A DNA stretch of 64,000 nucleotides from Thermoplasmata archaeon (GCA_035622275.1 DASPVQ010000019.1:1-64000), one strand, 5' to 3'; positions 53,701-61,773 are shown, counted from the first letter of the stretch. Numbers and translations: made by a program. Notes: generated by a model from the letters alone, not told the origin.

Positions 53701-54912
53701 GCCCTCGGCGAGCTGCCCCGCGTCCAGGAGCCCGCGGACCTCGGTGAGCTCGCGGTCGACGTTCTCGGGCAGGAACCCGCGATCGCGGGCGTAGGCTCGC
53801 ACCGCATCGAGCTCCGTCCACCGCTGCAGGAAGTACTTCAGCGCCTCCCGCCCGACCTGCAGGATCGCCTGCTGGAGCCCGGCGCGCGCGCCGTCGGTGT
53901 CGGCGCGCTCGAGCTGCGCGCGTACGCGCTGGAGGGCGGGGTCGAACGGCTCGGTCGAGAAGCCGGCCCGGCGCAGCCGGCCGAACATCTCCTCGACCGC
54001 CGCGAGCTCCTCGCGGACCGACTCCAGGTCCTCGGTGATCTGGGCGATGCGGTCGACGGCCTCCTGGCTCGCGGCGAGCGCCTCGGAGTAGATCTTGAGG
54101 CGGAGCGCCTCGCGCGCCCGATTCATGGCCGTGAACACCTCCGTGGGGTCGCGGCCGAGCCGCCGCGCCTCGGCGATGCGCGGTCGCACCTCGTCGAGCA
54201 GCCCGGCGACCACGGAGACGATCGGCTCCTCCGCGACGCGGCGGGCCTCGGCGAGCAGCGGCGCGATCTCGAGGGGCGAGGCGGTCGAGATGCGGGCGGC
54301 CGCCTCCTCGACCGCCTGCTGAGCGGTCGTCGGATCGACACCGTACTCCCGGGTCGCGGCGAGCGCGATCTTCAGCGCATCCAGCGCCTGGGATCCGCGC
54401 TCGCGCAGCGTCTCCCCCGTCTCCACGATCGCGTCCTCGATCCCTCGGACGGTCTCGGGCCAACGCTCGGGCGGCGCCTCCTGGTCCGCGCGCATCGCGG
54501 CCTCCAGCGCGCCGGTGCCGGTCGTGAACTCGGTGGCGATGGCGACCAGCTTCCGCGCGATCTCCCGGGTCTCCTCGCGACGCCGCCCCGCCTCGGGCAG
54601 GCCGTCGCGCAGGGTCCGGCGGATCCCGTCGATCGCCTCGGCGACGCGACCCTCGCCGGCGGGCGCGGCCGCGGCCTCGAGGCGCTTGGAGAACTCGGCC
54701 CGGCGGGCGGCGGACAGCTCGGCCCAGCCGGCGACCGCGAGCGCGCGCTGGCGCTCGACGTCGACGTACGAGCGCTGGAGCTCGCCGAGACCATCCTCGA
54801 CGCGCTTCAGTCGGCCGACCGTGTCGGCCCAGGGCACCCCCGACGGCGGATGCTCGAGGCTATCGAGCTCGGCCTTGAGCACGGGGGAGATCTGGATCCC
54901 GACGCCGGCCAA
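50710..54912 (-). CDS. Giant alpha-helical repeat protein
   Basis: At least 1,400 residues, nearly all amphipathic helix, rich in Ala, Glu, Arg and Leu, no membrane segment. Helical hairpins recur with a pattern of about 45 residues: helix, a turn such as R-x-x-G-F-S-T-E-P-F, R-L-G-F-D-T-T-P or R-E-S-G-A-D-P-G-P-F, then A-R-x-x-x-x-x-G-x-x-x-E-A. It resembles spectrin/TPR-like scaffolds but no family is certain. The first usable start here is TTG at 54912, yet the same frame is clearly coding for at least 110 codons further upstream (to about 55250) with no ATG, GTG or TTG; see the extension entry. C-terminus ends in a Pro/Gly/Ser tail. Confidence 0.8.
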   Translation of the reverse strand: MAGVGIQISPVLKAELDSLEHPPSGVPWADTVGRLKRVEDGLGELQRSYVDVERQRALAVAGWAELSAARRAEFSKRLEAAAAPAGEGRVAEAIDGIRRTLRDGLPEAGRRREETREIARKLVAIATEFTTGTGALEAAMRADQEAPPERWPETVRGIEDAIVETGETLRERGSQALDALKIALAATREYGVDPTTAQQAVEEAAARISTASPLEIAPLLAEARRVAEEPIVSVVAGLLDEVRPRIAEARRLGRDPTEVFTAMNRAREALRLKIYSEALAASQEAVDRIAQITEDLESVREELAAVEEMFGRLRRAGFSTEPFDPALQRVRAQLERADTDGARAGLQQAILQVGREALKYFLQRWTELDAVRAYARDRGFLPENVDRELTEVRGLLDAGQLAEGVERLAAVEVALRTAAEPFVARRIEEMEKGFADIPDEALAAPIRRLLADADVTLRVKQDLIASIESLRRAERDFSAVFAAHASALVEELEAENRVLEEMGGAGDEIQRQIDEVQQIFNMGDFVQASRASQEIRTRARQQQLLRSEEAVSHAKLALVELETMGLDLAKFRAQLEEAQASARAGEYAGAYKAASRLEESAARTSAQALEIVEGLARAQELLGHLRESGADPGPFYEALRESRLAFQALDFEGARAHLEKALGGLADEGARAETNRLLADLERLIEDGRRLAVPMEPFAARLAQLKTEQATAPPGATQTAAQLVHDDLVAILRPVLEENLRGLERDLDIARGAGVDVDKILAPLVEARRRITLPVPSGAAALLDEARAEFVDTRGFVEHAQRVAKRARDALAEAELLHVETPALRAAMERLEAELARRHYGRVIELGGPLERDLLQSTYQHVSKTLAGFQAMLTRLKREGSDTTVAENLLHQARMALDDGRAVEALQLAARSESELERAELQRRIAEGSLQATERSLARAISDGLVATGPSDELARAKAAFQDHDYPGVLERTLAVSDALGLLRENHRRAKDALAAAERQLAEAASLDAEAQEASARLEDAKRLADLGQYPESMRAAREATEMARWAIERLFAAPLGELRRLVEQARREKLAGEVDLLEAIVAEAEGALRAREWKHVSEAIDRAELAGRRAFETVIDSRWREVETEVLRGGPVAAGESARRDEVRQRLFELRGRREFAAALDLVRTELEIVRRRRRELVETRIAELKNQLWVGERLGFDTTPVMQTFSEARSAADAGKLEEAERLLGTAMPALERAVREPFVRRQKDVQTELNFAQEGLHVSVGPVQERMREVEVLDRTGRLLDAARMLLAVEEELNLRKSLHRELLNLHYLIDAALARAQQSHLDTSRARQLLAESIRLRETDYAAALERAREALRLLQEEPPASAGTGSGGAATAAGTPPVSPSFWPFRRPPAETKSS

Positions 54913-55250
54913 GCTCTGCGCGACATCGACCGTGCGACGGCGCCGGCTCTCGATCGAGGCCGGAACGGTCTGCCCGAGGTACTCGTTGAGCGCCTTCGCC
55001 TGCAGCTCGACGCCGTCCCAGTCCGAGCGGCGGCCGAGCTCGTGCAGCTGCTGGAGCCGCTCGGGAGCCTCGAACGGGGCGATCGCCAGCTCCTCGAGTA
55101 CCTTGACCTGGTCGTCGGCCTCCTTGAGCAGGGCCTCGCCGGTCTGGCGACGCTTCTTGAGCGTCTCGGCCTTCTCCTGGAGGATCCGGGCGAGTCGGGA
55201 CGACGGGACGCCGCCCCCTCCGCCACCTCCCGACGTGGACCTCCCCCCTA
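54913..55250 (-). other. Coding-like 5' extension of the helical-repeat gene without a start codon
   Basis: The frame of the repeat protein continues upstream as helical sequence (ILQEKAETLKKRRQTGE, EAPERLQQLHELGRR, TVPASIESRRRRTVDVAQSL) with G or C at most third positions, after a Ser/Gly start region. No ATG, GTG or TTG is in frame. A GTG at 55226 is one base out of frame: one extra G in the run at about 55219-55223 would join it to the gene. Either a sequencing indel, a real frameshift or a non-standard start. Confidence 0.6.
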
Positions 55251-55310
55251 GACCCCCCGGACGGTAGAAAGGCGATCCGCTTCCCGGGGCAGTCGTTTCA
55301 TGCCCGGGCC

Positions 55311-55320
55311 CCCTTATAAA
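55311..55320 (-). promoter_or_regulatory. TATA box, helical-repeat gene
   Basis: Minus-strand TTTATAAGGG just after the aIF5A stop; predicts transcription start near 55288, ahead of the coding-like extension. Confidence 0.65.
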
Positions 55321-55379
55321 CCAACCGAGAGCGCCGGCGCGCCCCGGTCGCCGGCCGGAGCGCCCGATCCACGGCCGGG

Positions 55380-55766
55380 CTACTTGCGCGTGATCCGGCG
55401 CTTGCCCATCGCGTCGACGTACGCGACCTCGCTACCGGGCGACAGCTGGCCCTGGAGGTCCGCCTCGACCGGCATCGAGAACATCGCATAGGTCTCGAGG
55501 TCCATCAACTGTACCTCGGAGCCGCTCAGCGAGACGACCTGCGCCTGGCGCTTGCCGATCATCGGCACCTGCACCTTGTGGGTGACGGGGAAGACGACGG
55601 ACCGCTTGCGCTCGTCGAACAGGCCGACCGCATCGATGCGCGCCTTCGCCTCACCGTGCTTTCCCGGTTTGGACATCTGGATGCTCAGGATCCGGCAGGG
55701 TTCGTCATCGATGATCATGTAGCGGCCCTCCTTGAGCTCGCGGACCTCCTGCTGCGTCCAGGCCAT
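55380..55766 (-). CDS. Translation initiation factor aIF5A
   Basis: 128 residues; two beta-barrel domains. The hypusination lysine is Lys36 in S-K-P-G-K-H-G-E-A-K, the diagnostic eIF5A motif. It rescues stalled ribosomes, for example at polyproline, which is relevant because several proteins in this window are proline-rich. ATG 55766 is preceded by GAGAGG; a TATA-like GAGTTATGG lies near 55803-55812. Divergent from the large synthetase-like gene. Confidence 0.97.
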   Translation of the reverse strand: MAWTQQEVRELKEGRYMIIDDEPCRILSIQMSKPGKHGEAKARIDAVGLFDERKRSVVFPVTHKVQVPMIGKRQAQVVSLSGSEVQLMDLETYAMFSMPVEADLQGQLSPGSEVAYVDAMGKRRITRK

Positions 55767-55849
55767 GCGGGTGCCTCTCGGTCCGGCGGGGAGGGTCCCT
55801 CCGCCATAACTCTTGGGGTGGAGCCGTGCGCCCCGGGCCTGAGCAAGCC

Positions 55850-55864
55850 GAGGATTTAATCCTC
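55850..55864. promoter_or_regulatory. Perfect inverted repeat between aIF5A and the synthetase-like gene
   Basis: GAGGAT-TTA-ATCCTC, six-base arms about a three-base centre, in a GC-rich region. Its A/T core may be the TATA element for the gene at 55902 (about 45 nt away), and the arms could be an operator. Inference only. Confidence 0.4.
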
Positions 55865-55901
55865 GACCGCACCATCGTTTCCGACGACCTGGGCTATCTC
55901 G

Positions 55902-58900
55902 ATGCTCCCGTCCTCTGTGCGATCGGATCCCACCGCGGTCCGCGAGGCGCGCGCGCTCTGGCAGCGCGAGCACTTCCCACCGGCCAACGCGATCCTGGGC
56001 GGGACCGACGGCCCGATCGTCCACGGGCTCGAGGGCGCGTTCGCCCCACAGGAAGCGGGCGTGCTCGCCGTGCAGCGGGCCCTCGCGAGCGACGTCGACG
56101 CCAGAGCGCTCGCGCTGCTCGGCCGACGGGCCCGGGGGCTCCTGCGCCGGGAGGACTCGGGACCTCCACGAGCGGACCTGCCGCTCGAATCCCTGCTCGA
56201 GCGGCTCGGGGTCTGGGTCGGTGGATCGGACGGCCGGCCGTTCGACGCGGCGCCGCGCACGGCCGGCATCCAGGCGATCGCGGGCCGGCTCGCTCGCCTC
56301 GGTGCGCTCGCGGTGCGCGACGTGGCGCTGCGGGTCTGCCCGGCGTGCGCCCTGGTCCGGGACCCGGAGCGGATCGTGTACGAGGAGGAGGCCGGCGACA
56401 CCCTGCTCGTTCGGTTCCCGTTCACCTCGGGGGATCGGACCGTCAACGCGCTGGTGTGGGCCGACTCGGCCTGGCGGCTCCTCGGCACGAGCGCGCTGCT
56501 CGTCCACCCCGATCGTCCGTACGTGATCGCCCGCTTTCGCCGGCGGGGCGACGAGGAGCTGATCTTCGCCGCCCGTTCGTCCCTCGATCGTATCCGCGCC
56601 TGGCTCCCCGGCGCCGAGATCGAGGTCCTGGACGAGCAGCCCGGTCGTCACTGGGAGGGCACCCCGTACGTTCACCCGCTCCGGCACGAGTTCCCGCTCG
56701 GCGGGGGCCTCGAGCCGCCGGCGGGAACGATCCTATCGATCGCCGAGGTGACCGACACGGGCACGGGAGTGGTGCCCCTCGTGCCGGGTCACGGCGGGAC
56801 CGACGCGGGCATCGCGGAGCGGCTCGGAGTCCCCGGCTGGCCCCTGATCACGCCGAAGGGCCGCTTCGACATCATGCTCGTCCACAAGTACGCGGGACTC
56901 GAGCTCGAGAGCGGCGACGAGTTCGTCGCGCGGGACCTCGCCGAGGACGGATCGATCTTCGCGCGGCTTCGGGTGCGACGGGGGGTCCCGCACTGCGCGC
57001 GCTGCGGCACCGGGCTCGTGTGGGCGCCGGGCCGTGCGTGGTGCCTCGAGCCCTCGCGGCTGCCCGCCGCCTCCCGCGCCCTCTACCGCAGCCTGCTGCC
57101 GAACGACCGGCCGATCGAGCGGATCGAGACCGTGCCCTGGCCCGTCAGCGAACCGGCGCGTTCGGAGGATCCCGCGGCGATCCGACTGCTCGAGTGCGGC
57201 TCGTGCGACCGGCTCGACGCCCCGGACGGCGCCGGGGAGCGCTGCGTCTGTGGGGGACGCCGACGCCCCGTCGCGCGCCGCCTGCTGCCGGCGTTCGAGG
57301 CCGCCGCCGCCGCGTGGAGCGCGCTCGACCCGCTCCCCCGCTCCGATTCGGTCCGCCTGTATCTCAACGATCGTCGCCGGGCACCGGCGCTCGTGCACCA
57401 GTTGGCGGCGATGAGCGGCACGTCCGCCCCGGTCACCGAGATGCGCCTGACGGTCCTGCCGACCCTTCCCGAGATCGACCTGGCCGCCGAGATCGACGAA
57501 CTGGGGCCGGACGCGGTGCGCGCGGCCCTCGTCCGGAGCGAGGCCGCCGAGGGTCGCACCGCCCGCTTCCGACCGCGCTGTCGGCAGGAGCGCGAACGGC
57601 TCGCCCGATTCGCCCGGACCTCGGAGGAGATCGTGGGCGCCATCGACCCGAGCCTGCTGCCCAGCTACGGGGCACCGATCGCCGGCGCGCTCGCCGAGCT
57701 CGAACCGGAGGATCGCGCCCTGCTCGCGCGGTTCGAGCGCATGCGCGCCCAGGCCGTCGCGGAGTACGATCGCGGCACGCCCGCGCTCGCGCATCGCCGG
57801 CTGTTCCGGTTCCTCGAGAACGATCTCGACGTCTACCGCGAGTGGACCGCCGGCCGCCTCGCGCCATCGGCGACCGCCCTGTCCAAGCGGGGTGCGCAGC
57901 GGACCCTCCTCTACATCGTCGCGCAGTCGAGCCTGCTGCTCGCGCCGATCGCCCCCCACACGGCGGAGTCGATCCACGCGCGGCTCGCTCCCCGGCGGGC
58001 GAGCGTCTTCGCCGAGACCGTGGCCCCGGCGGACCGCGCGCTGCTGGACGAGGAGCGGGCGAAGGCGTGGGACCGGTGGCGATCAGTCCTCGGGGCGCTC
58101 GATCGCTTCCGGCGCGCGCACGGGATCGCCCCGGAGGCGCTCCTCCCGTCCGCCGTCCTCGTGCTTCCCACCGACCCCATCGCCGAGGCGTATCGGGCCG
58201 AGGCGCCGATCCTCGAGCGGATGGGCCGGCTCGGCAAGATCGAGGTCGCCTCCCCCTCCTCACCGTGGACCGGCCGGCGTCGGTTGCTCAAGCCGGTCGA
58301 ATCGGAGATCCAGCGCGTGTACGGTGCGCGGGGGGCGCAGCTGATCCACCTGCTCCGGCGGATGCCCGAGCGCAAGTGGACCGATGGCAGCGCCTCGGGT
58401 TTCTCGGTCCAGATCAGCGGCCAGCCCACGCAGGTCCTTCCCTCGATGGTCGACTGGGTCGACGTGCTGCCCGAGCACGTGCGGCCGGTGCGCTGGAACG
58501 ACGGCGAGCTCTACGTCGAGGCTCCCACGACCACCCCGCTGCCCGCACCGGGTCCCCCCCCGCTGTCATCCGACGCGTTCCGGCTGGTGGAGCGCCTCGC
58601 AGGCCGCGCCCGGGCGTCCCGGGCCGAGCGCTCGACACCCCCCGTGGCCCTCGTCGTGGCACGCGAGCCGTTGTCGAAGGAGCTCGCGGCAGAGGCGGTC
58701 ACGATCGCGGGCTACCTGGGTCTGGCCGAGCTGCGGTTGGTCGCCTCCGATCGCGAGTTCCCGCCCGGACGCCGGGAGTCCGGCCGCGACAGCGAGGGAG
58801 TGGGGTGGTCGTTCCATCTCTCGGGCGACGCGGCGCGACCCCGCGCGCGCCGGCGCGCGCCGTCGGGGGAGAAGGGCGCCCGCGTCCGACCGGCGTTCCT

Positions 58901-60536
58901 TCCGAGCTCGTTCGCTCCCGCGGCGATCGACTACTCGAGCGAGGAGTTCCTCGCCCAGGAGGCGGCGATCCGGGCGTTCGGCGCGGAAGTCGACCAGATC
59001 ATGGGCGGAGCCCTGATCGGACCCTCGAAGCTGCGCGGCGCCTGGCAGGCCGGGCTGCACGGCGTCGAGGATCTCCGCCACGCCCCGTGGGAGACCCTGG
59101 TGGGGCTGCCCGGCTTCGGCGAGCCGGTCGCCGCGAGCCTGGTCGAGCACCTCGGGGGCACCGTGCCTCCGCGCGCGCCGCGCGCCCGTCGCGCCGCCGT
59201 TGCTCGGACCCGACCCGAGCTCCCTACCGACGTTCCGCTCGCCTCTCCCGATCCGGCCCGGAACGCTCCTCCACCGCTACCAGAACGAGAGCCACCCATG
59301 GTCCCGTTCGGCTCCGTCGCCGTGGCGCCGCCGGCGATCGTGACCCCGGCGCCGAAGGTACCGGAGCGGATCGAGCCCCGCCCGCCCGCGCTTTCGGCAC
59401 CGCCGCCGGAGGCCGCGCTGCCGGCCGGACCGGCCGACGCTTCGCTGGAGTTCGCTCTGCCACCCCCGGAGGAGGTGGCCGCCCTACCCGGTCCCGAGGA
59501 GATCTCGGGGCGGCCGGCCGGCGATACCGGAGCAGTACCTCTCGGGCCCGCGTCGCCTCCGGAGGGGTGGCCGGCGACTCCACCTCCCGCGCCCGCCGAC
59601 GCGCTGGCGCCCGTCACGGCGACCGGATCCGATATCTCCGTGGCGCCAGAGCCCGAAGCCTCGCCTGTGGAGCTCGCCCCGGGAACGAGCGCGGTCGTGC
59701 CGGGGTCAGAACCGATGCCCGAGCCGTCGTCCGATGGGCTAGCACCGGCGGGAGAGGCCGTGACGCCGTCCGAACCGACGGGCCCGCCGCTCTCGCCCGG
59801 GGCTGGGCCGACGGGCTCCCCCGACCACGACGCAGACCCCGAGGCGGCTCCGGAACCGCCGAGCCCGGTGCCCGTCACCGGGGCACCGGAGCCGTTGCCC
59901 GTCGCGGCCGCGCCCGAGGTGACGGTCCCTTCCGCGCCCCCGCCCCTGTCGCCCGGCCCGAGCCCGGAGCCGCGAACCGGCCCGATCCCTCCGCCGCCAC
60001 CCGTGCCGACCGGCGAGGCGACCCTGCCGCCGGACATCTTCGACACCGGTTCGGTCCCCCTCGCGCCCGTGGTCCCCACGCCGACGGGGGGTGTCGAGCT
60101 CGATGTCGGCGTGAGCTACTTCCCGTCGCTGGAGCGATTCCTCGACGCGTCCGCGGCCGGGCACCTCGGGATCTGCGTGGTCCGGGACTCTCCGGAGCGC
60201 GTGCGGGCCTACGCCGGCTCGCGCCCGGTCGAGATCCGCTGGCTGACGAACATCGGGCGCGGGGCGACGCTGAAGCCGACCGACCTCGAGGGGTTCTCGG
60301 CCTTCCTCTCCCACGCGGTCAGCCAGGGCCGGGCGACCGTGTTCTTCCTGGAGGGCGTCGAGTACCTGGTGCGATTGCATGGCCTCGAGCGCGTGGTCGC
60401 GGTGCTCACCGCGTTCGACGCGCTCGCGCGCGAGCACGCCGCCCGCGTCTGGGTCCACCTGAATCCCCGCTTGCTCTCGGCCGCGGAGCTGGAGCGGTTC
60501 ACCGTGGCGCTCTCCCCGACCGGTGCGTCCGGTTAG
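55902..60536 (+). CDS. Degenerate class I aminoacyl-tRNA synthetase (IleRS-like) fused to HhH and DUF835 domains
   Basis: 1,544 residues. Residues 1-~700 follow the isoleucyl/valyl synthetase plan: CP1-like region with C-P-A-C...A-L-V-W-A-D-S-A-W-R-L-L-G (where active enzymes read WTTTPWTLP), V-T-D-T-G-T-G-V-V-P-L-V-P-G-H-G at about 283-298, P-H-C-A-R-C at 363-368, a zinc-like C-G-S-C...C-V-C near 431, and the anticodon-domain L-L-A-P-I-A-P-H-T-A-E-S-I-H near 680. HIGH and KMSKS are absent, so it should not aminoacylate. A helix-hairpin-helix region (about 1040-1086) follows, then a ~300-residue Pro/Ala/Glu linker and a C-terminal DUF835 domain (about 1400-1544). Function unknown; a tRNA- or amino-acid-sensing regulator is inferred. 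Confidence 0.82.
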   Translation: MLPSSVRSDPTAVREARALWQREHFPPANAILGGTDGPIVHGLEGAFAPQEAGVLAVQRALASDVDARALALLGRRARGLLRREDSGPPRADLPLESLLERLGVWVGGSDGRPFDAAPRTAGIQAIAGRLARLGALAVRDVALRVCPACALVRDPERIVYEEEAGDTLLVRFPFTSGDRTVNALVWADSAWRLLGTSALLVHPDRPYVIARFRRRGDEELIFAARSSLDRIRAWLPGAEIEVLDEQPGRHWEGTPYVHPLRHEFPLGGGLEPPAGTILSIAEVTDTGTGVVPLVPGHGGTDAGIAERLGVPGWPLITPKGRFDIMLVHKYAGLELESGDEFVARDLAEDGSIFARLRVRRGVPHCARCGTGLVWAPGRAWCLEPSRLPAASRALYRSLLPNDRPIERIETVPWPVSEPARSEDPAAIRLLECGSCDRLDAPDGAGERCVCGGRRRPVARRLLPAFEAAAAAWSALDPLPRSDSVRLYLNDRRRAPALVHQLAAMSGTSAPVTEMRLTVLPTLPEIDLAAEIDELGPDAVRAALVRSEAAEGRTARFRPRCRQERERLARFARTSEEIVGAIDPSLLPSYGAPIAGALAELEPEDRALLARFERMRAQAVAEYDRGTPALAHRRLFRFLENDLDVYREWTAGRLAPSATALSKRGAQRTLLYIVAQSSLLLAPIAPHTAESIHARLAPRRASVFAETVAPADRALLDEERAKAWDRWRSVLGALDRFRRAHGIAPEALLPSAVLVLPTDPIAEAYRAEAPILERMGRLGKIEVASPSSPWTGRRRLLKPVESEIQRVYGARGAQLIHLLRRMPERKWTDGSASGFSVQISGQPTQVLPSMVDWVDVLPEHVRPVRWNDGELYVEAPTTTPLPAPGPPPLSSDAFRLVERLAGRARASRAERSTPPVALVVAREPLSKELAAEAVTIAGYLGLAELRLVASDREFPPGRRESGRDSEGVGWSFHLSGDAARPRARRRAPSGEKGARVRPAFLPSSFAPAAIDYSSEEFLAQEAAIRAFGAEVDQIMGGALIGPSKLRGAWQAGLHGVEDLRHAPWETLVGLPGFGEPVAASLVEHLGGTVPPRAPRARRAAVARTRPELPTDVPLASPDPARNAPPPLPEREPPMVPFGSVAVAPPAIVTPAPKVPERIEPRPPALSAPPPEAALPAGPADASLEFALPPPEEVAALPGPEEISGRPAGDTGAVPLGPASPPEGWPATPPPAPADALAPVTATGSDISVAPEPEASPVELAPGTSAVVPGSEPMPEPSSDGLAPAGEAVTPSEPTGPPLSPGAGPTGSPDHDADPEAAPEPPSPVPVTGAPEPLPVAAAPEVTVPSAPPPLSPGPSPEPRTGPIPPPPPVPTGEATLPPDIFDTGSVPLAPVVPTPTGGVELDVGVSYFPSLERFLDASAAGHLGICVVRDSPERVRAYAGSRPVEIRWLTNIGRGATLKPTDLEGFSAFLSHAVSQGRATVFFLEGVEYLVRLHGLERVVAVLTAFDALAREHAARVWVHLNPRLLSAAELERFTVALSPTGASG

Positions 60537-60575
60537 ACGGGCGGGCCGCGGAGGACTGGGCCTCCGCTGGCAAAG

Positions 60576-60585
60576 GTAGATATCC
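60576..60585 (+). promoter_or_regulatory. TATA-like element
   Basis: GTAGATATCC centred 27 nt before the ATG at 60608. Confidence 0.6.
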
Positions 60586-60607
60586 CACAACACGGGTGGC
60601 GCGCGCC

Positions 60608-61348
60608 ATGGCGGAGCCCTCGGGGCGTCGGCGCTGGCCCGGTGGCCGCATCGCGCTCGCCAGCGCCCTGGTCGCGCTGCTGGCCGTGTCGATCGTGCTT
60701 CCGGCCGCGAGCGTCGCGGCCCCCGCCCGCGCGCCGGTCGCGGTCGCCCGACCTTACGCGGACCCGGCGATCACCGCGCGGGTAACCTGGAACGGGGCCG
60801 ACGTCGCGAACTACTCCGCGCCGACGGCCGCTGCGAGCATCTCCTTCGGACAGACCGTCGACGTGCACTACACCTGGAGCTCGTCGGCGCTGGCGGGCGC
60901 GCCGATGTACGAGATCACGGACGCCCGGCTGCAGATCTACTACTTCGGCTTCGCGCTCGCCACCCGCGACATCCTCGACTCGGTCGCCGTTCCCGCGACG
61001 TCCGGTTCGTTCGACATGAACTGGTCGACCGGCTCGCTCCAGTACATCCTGGAGGGGAGCTACGAGCTCACGGCGAGCCTGCTCGCCTCGAACGGTACGA
61101 CCATGTTCAGCGAGTCGTTCTGGGTGCTGGTCGCGGCGCCGTTCTACGTCGGCGCCCTGCTACCGATCGTTCTGATCCTGATCATCATCTACGAGATCTA
61201 CGGCATCGCGACGGTCGGCAAGCAGGCCGCGCTCGGTCGCCCTCCGAAGGGTCCTGCCGAGGCGCCCGCTCCGGCCGAGCCCGCCCCGGCGCCCGAGGAG
61301 GCTCCGCCGCCGACCGACGTTAGCCCGCCACCCACCGGGGGCCCGTGA
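60608..61348 (+). CDS. Exported single-anchor membrane protein
   Basis: 246 residues; not recognised. Signal-like helix at about residues 14-36, an extracytoplasmic beta-rich domain (residues ~45-175; V-D-V-H-Y-T-W-S-S, T-D-A-R-L-Q-I-Y-Y-F-G-F), a strong membrane helix A-L-L-P-I-V-L-I-L-I-I-I-Y at about 182-205, then a Pro/Ala-rich cytosolic tail. TATA-like element gives a leaderless ATG. The next small gene overlaps its stop as GTGA. Confidence 0.75.
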   Translation: MAEPSGRRRWPGGRIALASALVALLAVSIVLPAASVAAPARAPVAVARPYADPAITARVTWNGADVANYSAPTAAASISFGQTVDVHYTWSSSALAGAPMYEITDARLQIYYFGFALATRDILDSVAVPATSGSFDMNWSTGSLQYILEGSYELTASLLASNGTTMFSESFWVLVAAPFYVGALLPIVLILIIIYEIYGIATVGKQAALGRPPKGPAEAPAPAEPAPAPEEAPPPTDVSPPPTGGP

Positions 61349-61560
61349 GCGCGACCGGCTCGGGTGCGGCCGCGGGCGTCGTCCTCGGCATCTGCTCGGT
61401 CCTGCTCGCCCAGCAGCTCGGGCTGCTCGGCCTCAGCGTGCTCCTGACGGCGATTCTGTACCTGGTCATCGCCGGTGTGATCGGCGGCGTCATCTTCGCC
61501 GGCCTGGGATGGGCGCTGGGACGCCGCTACCTGGAGCGTCACCCGGCCGGCCCGGACTGA
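61345..61560 (+). CDS. Small two-helix membrane protein
   Basis: 71 residues, GTG start overlapping the previous stop. Two hydrophobic helices separated by a short turn (residues ~9-32 and ~35-58), then a charged tail (R-R-Y-L-E-R-H). Likely a partner subunit of the preceding anchored protein. Family not recognised. Confidence 0.65.
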   Translation: MSATGSGAAAGVVLGICSVLLAQQLGLLGLSVLLTAILYLVIAGVIGGVIFAGLGWALGRRYLERHPAGPD

Positions 61561-61645
61561 CTCGGTCCGACGAGTCGCCCGCGGGGTGGCCGCCGCACGC
61601 AACGCACGTTTCGCCCCGCGGGGCCCCGAGGATTCCGAGGGTGAC

Positions 61646-61653
61646 CTTTAAAC
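61646..61653 (+). promoter_or_regulatory. TATA box before the 30-codon upstream frame
   Basis: CTTTAAAC centred 29 nt before a GTG at 61678 and about 124 nt before the ATG at 61774. Confidence 0.55.
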
Positions 61654-61677
61654 GGGGGTGCCGCCACTCAAATACGC

Positions 61678-61770
61678 GTGAGCGAGGTCCTTCGGGGCCC
61701 CCCGCCGGTTCCGCGGCCCGATCGCCGCGCGCGGTGCGCGCGGCGGTGGCACCGCCGAGGCTCGGCCTGA
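61678..61770 (+). CDS. Possible 30-codon leaderless upstream reading frame
   Basis: GTG at 61678, TGA at 61768-61770, three nt before the ATG of the zinc-ribbon membrane protein. Arg-rich peptide with no known family. The TATA box position and the tight junction suggest translation coupled to the next gene; unproven. Confidence 0.3.
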   Translation: MSEVLRGPPPVPRPDRRARCARRWHRRGSA

Positions 61771-61773
61771 ACC

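Noticed and set aside
50173-55251. 1,692-residue plus-strand frame
   Set aside because: Complement of the helical-repeat gene; its Leu/Glu/Arg composition mirrors the true minus-strand codons.
55261-55301. ATG at 55301 as start of the helical-repeat gene
   Set aside because: It runs out of frame to a TAG after 17 codons and lies only about 15 bases from the TATA box; kept only as a possible indel explanation.
58851-58866. CGCGCG-rich repeat
   Set aside because: Simple GC-rich codons within the coding linker; no array or direct repeat spacing.
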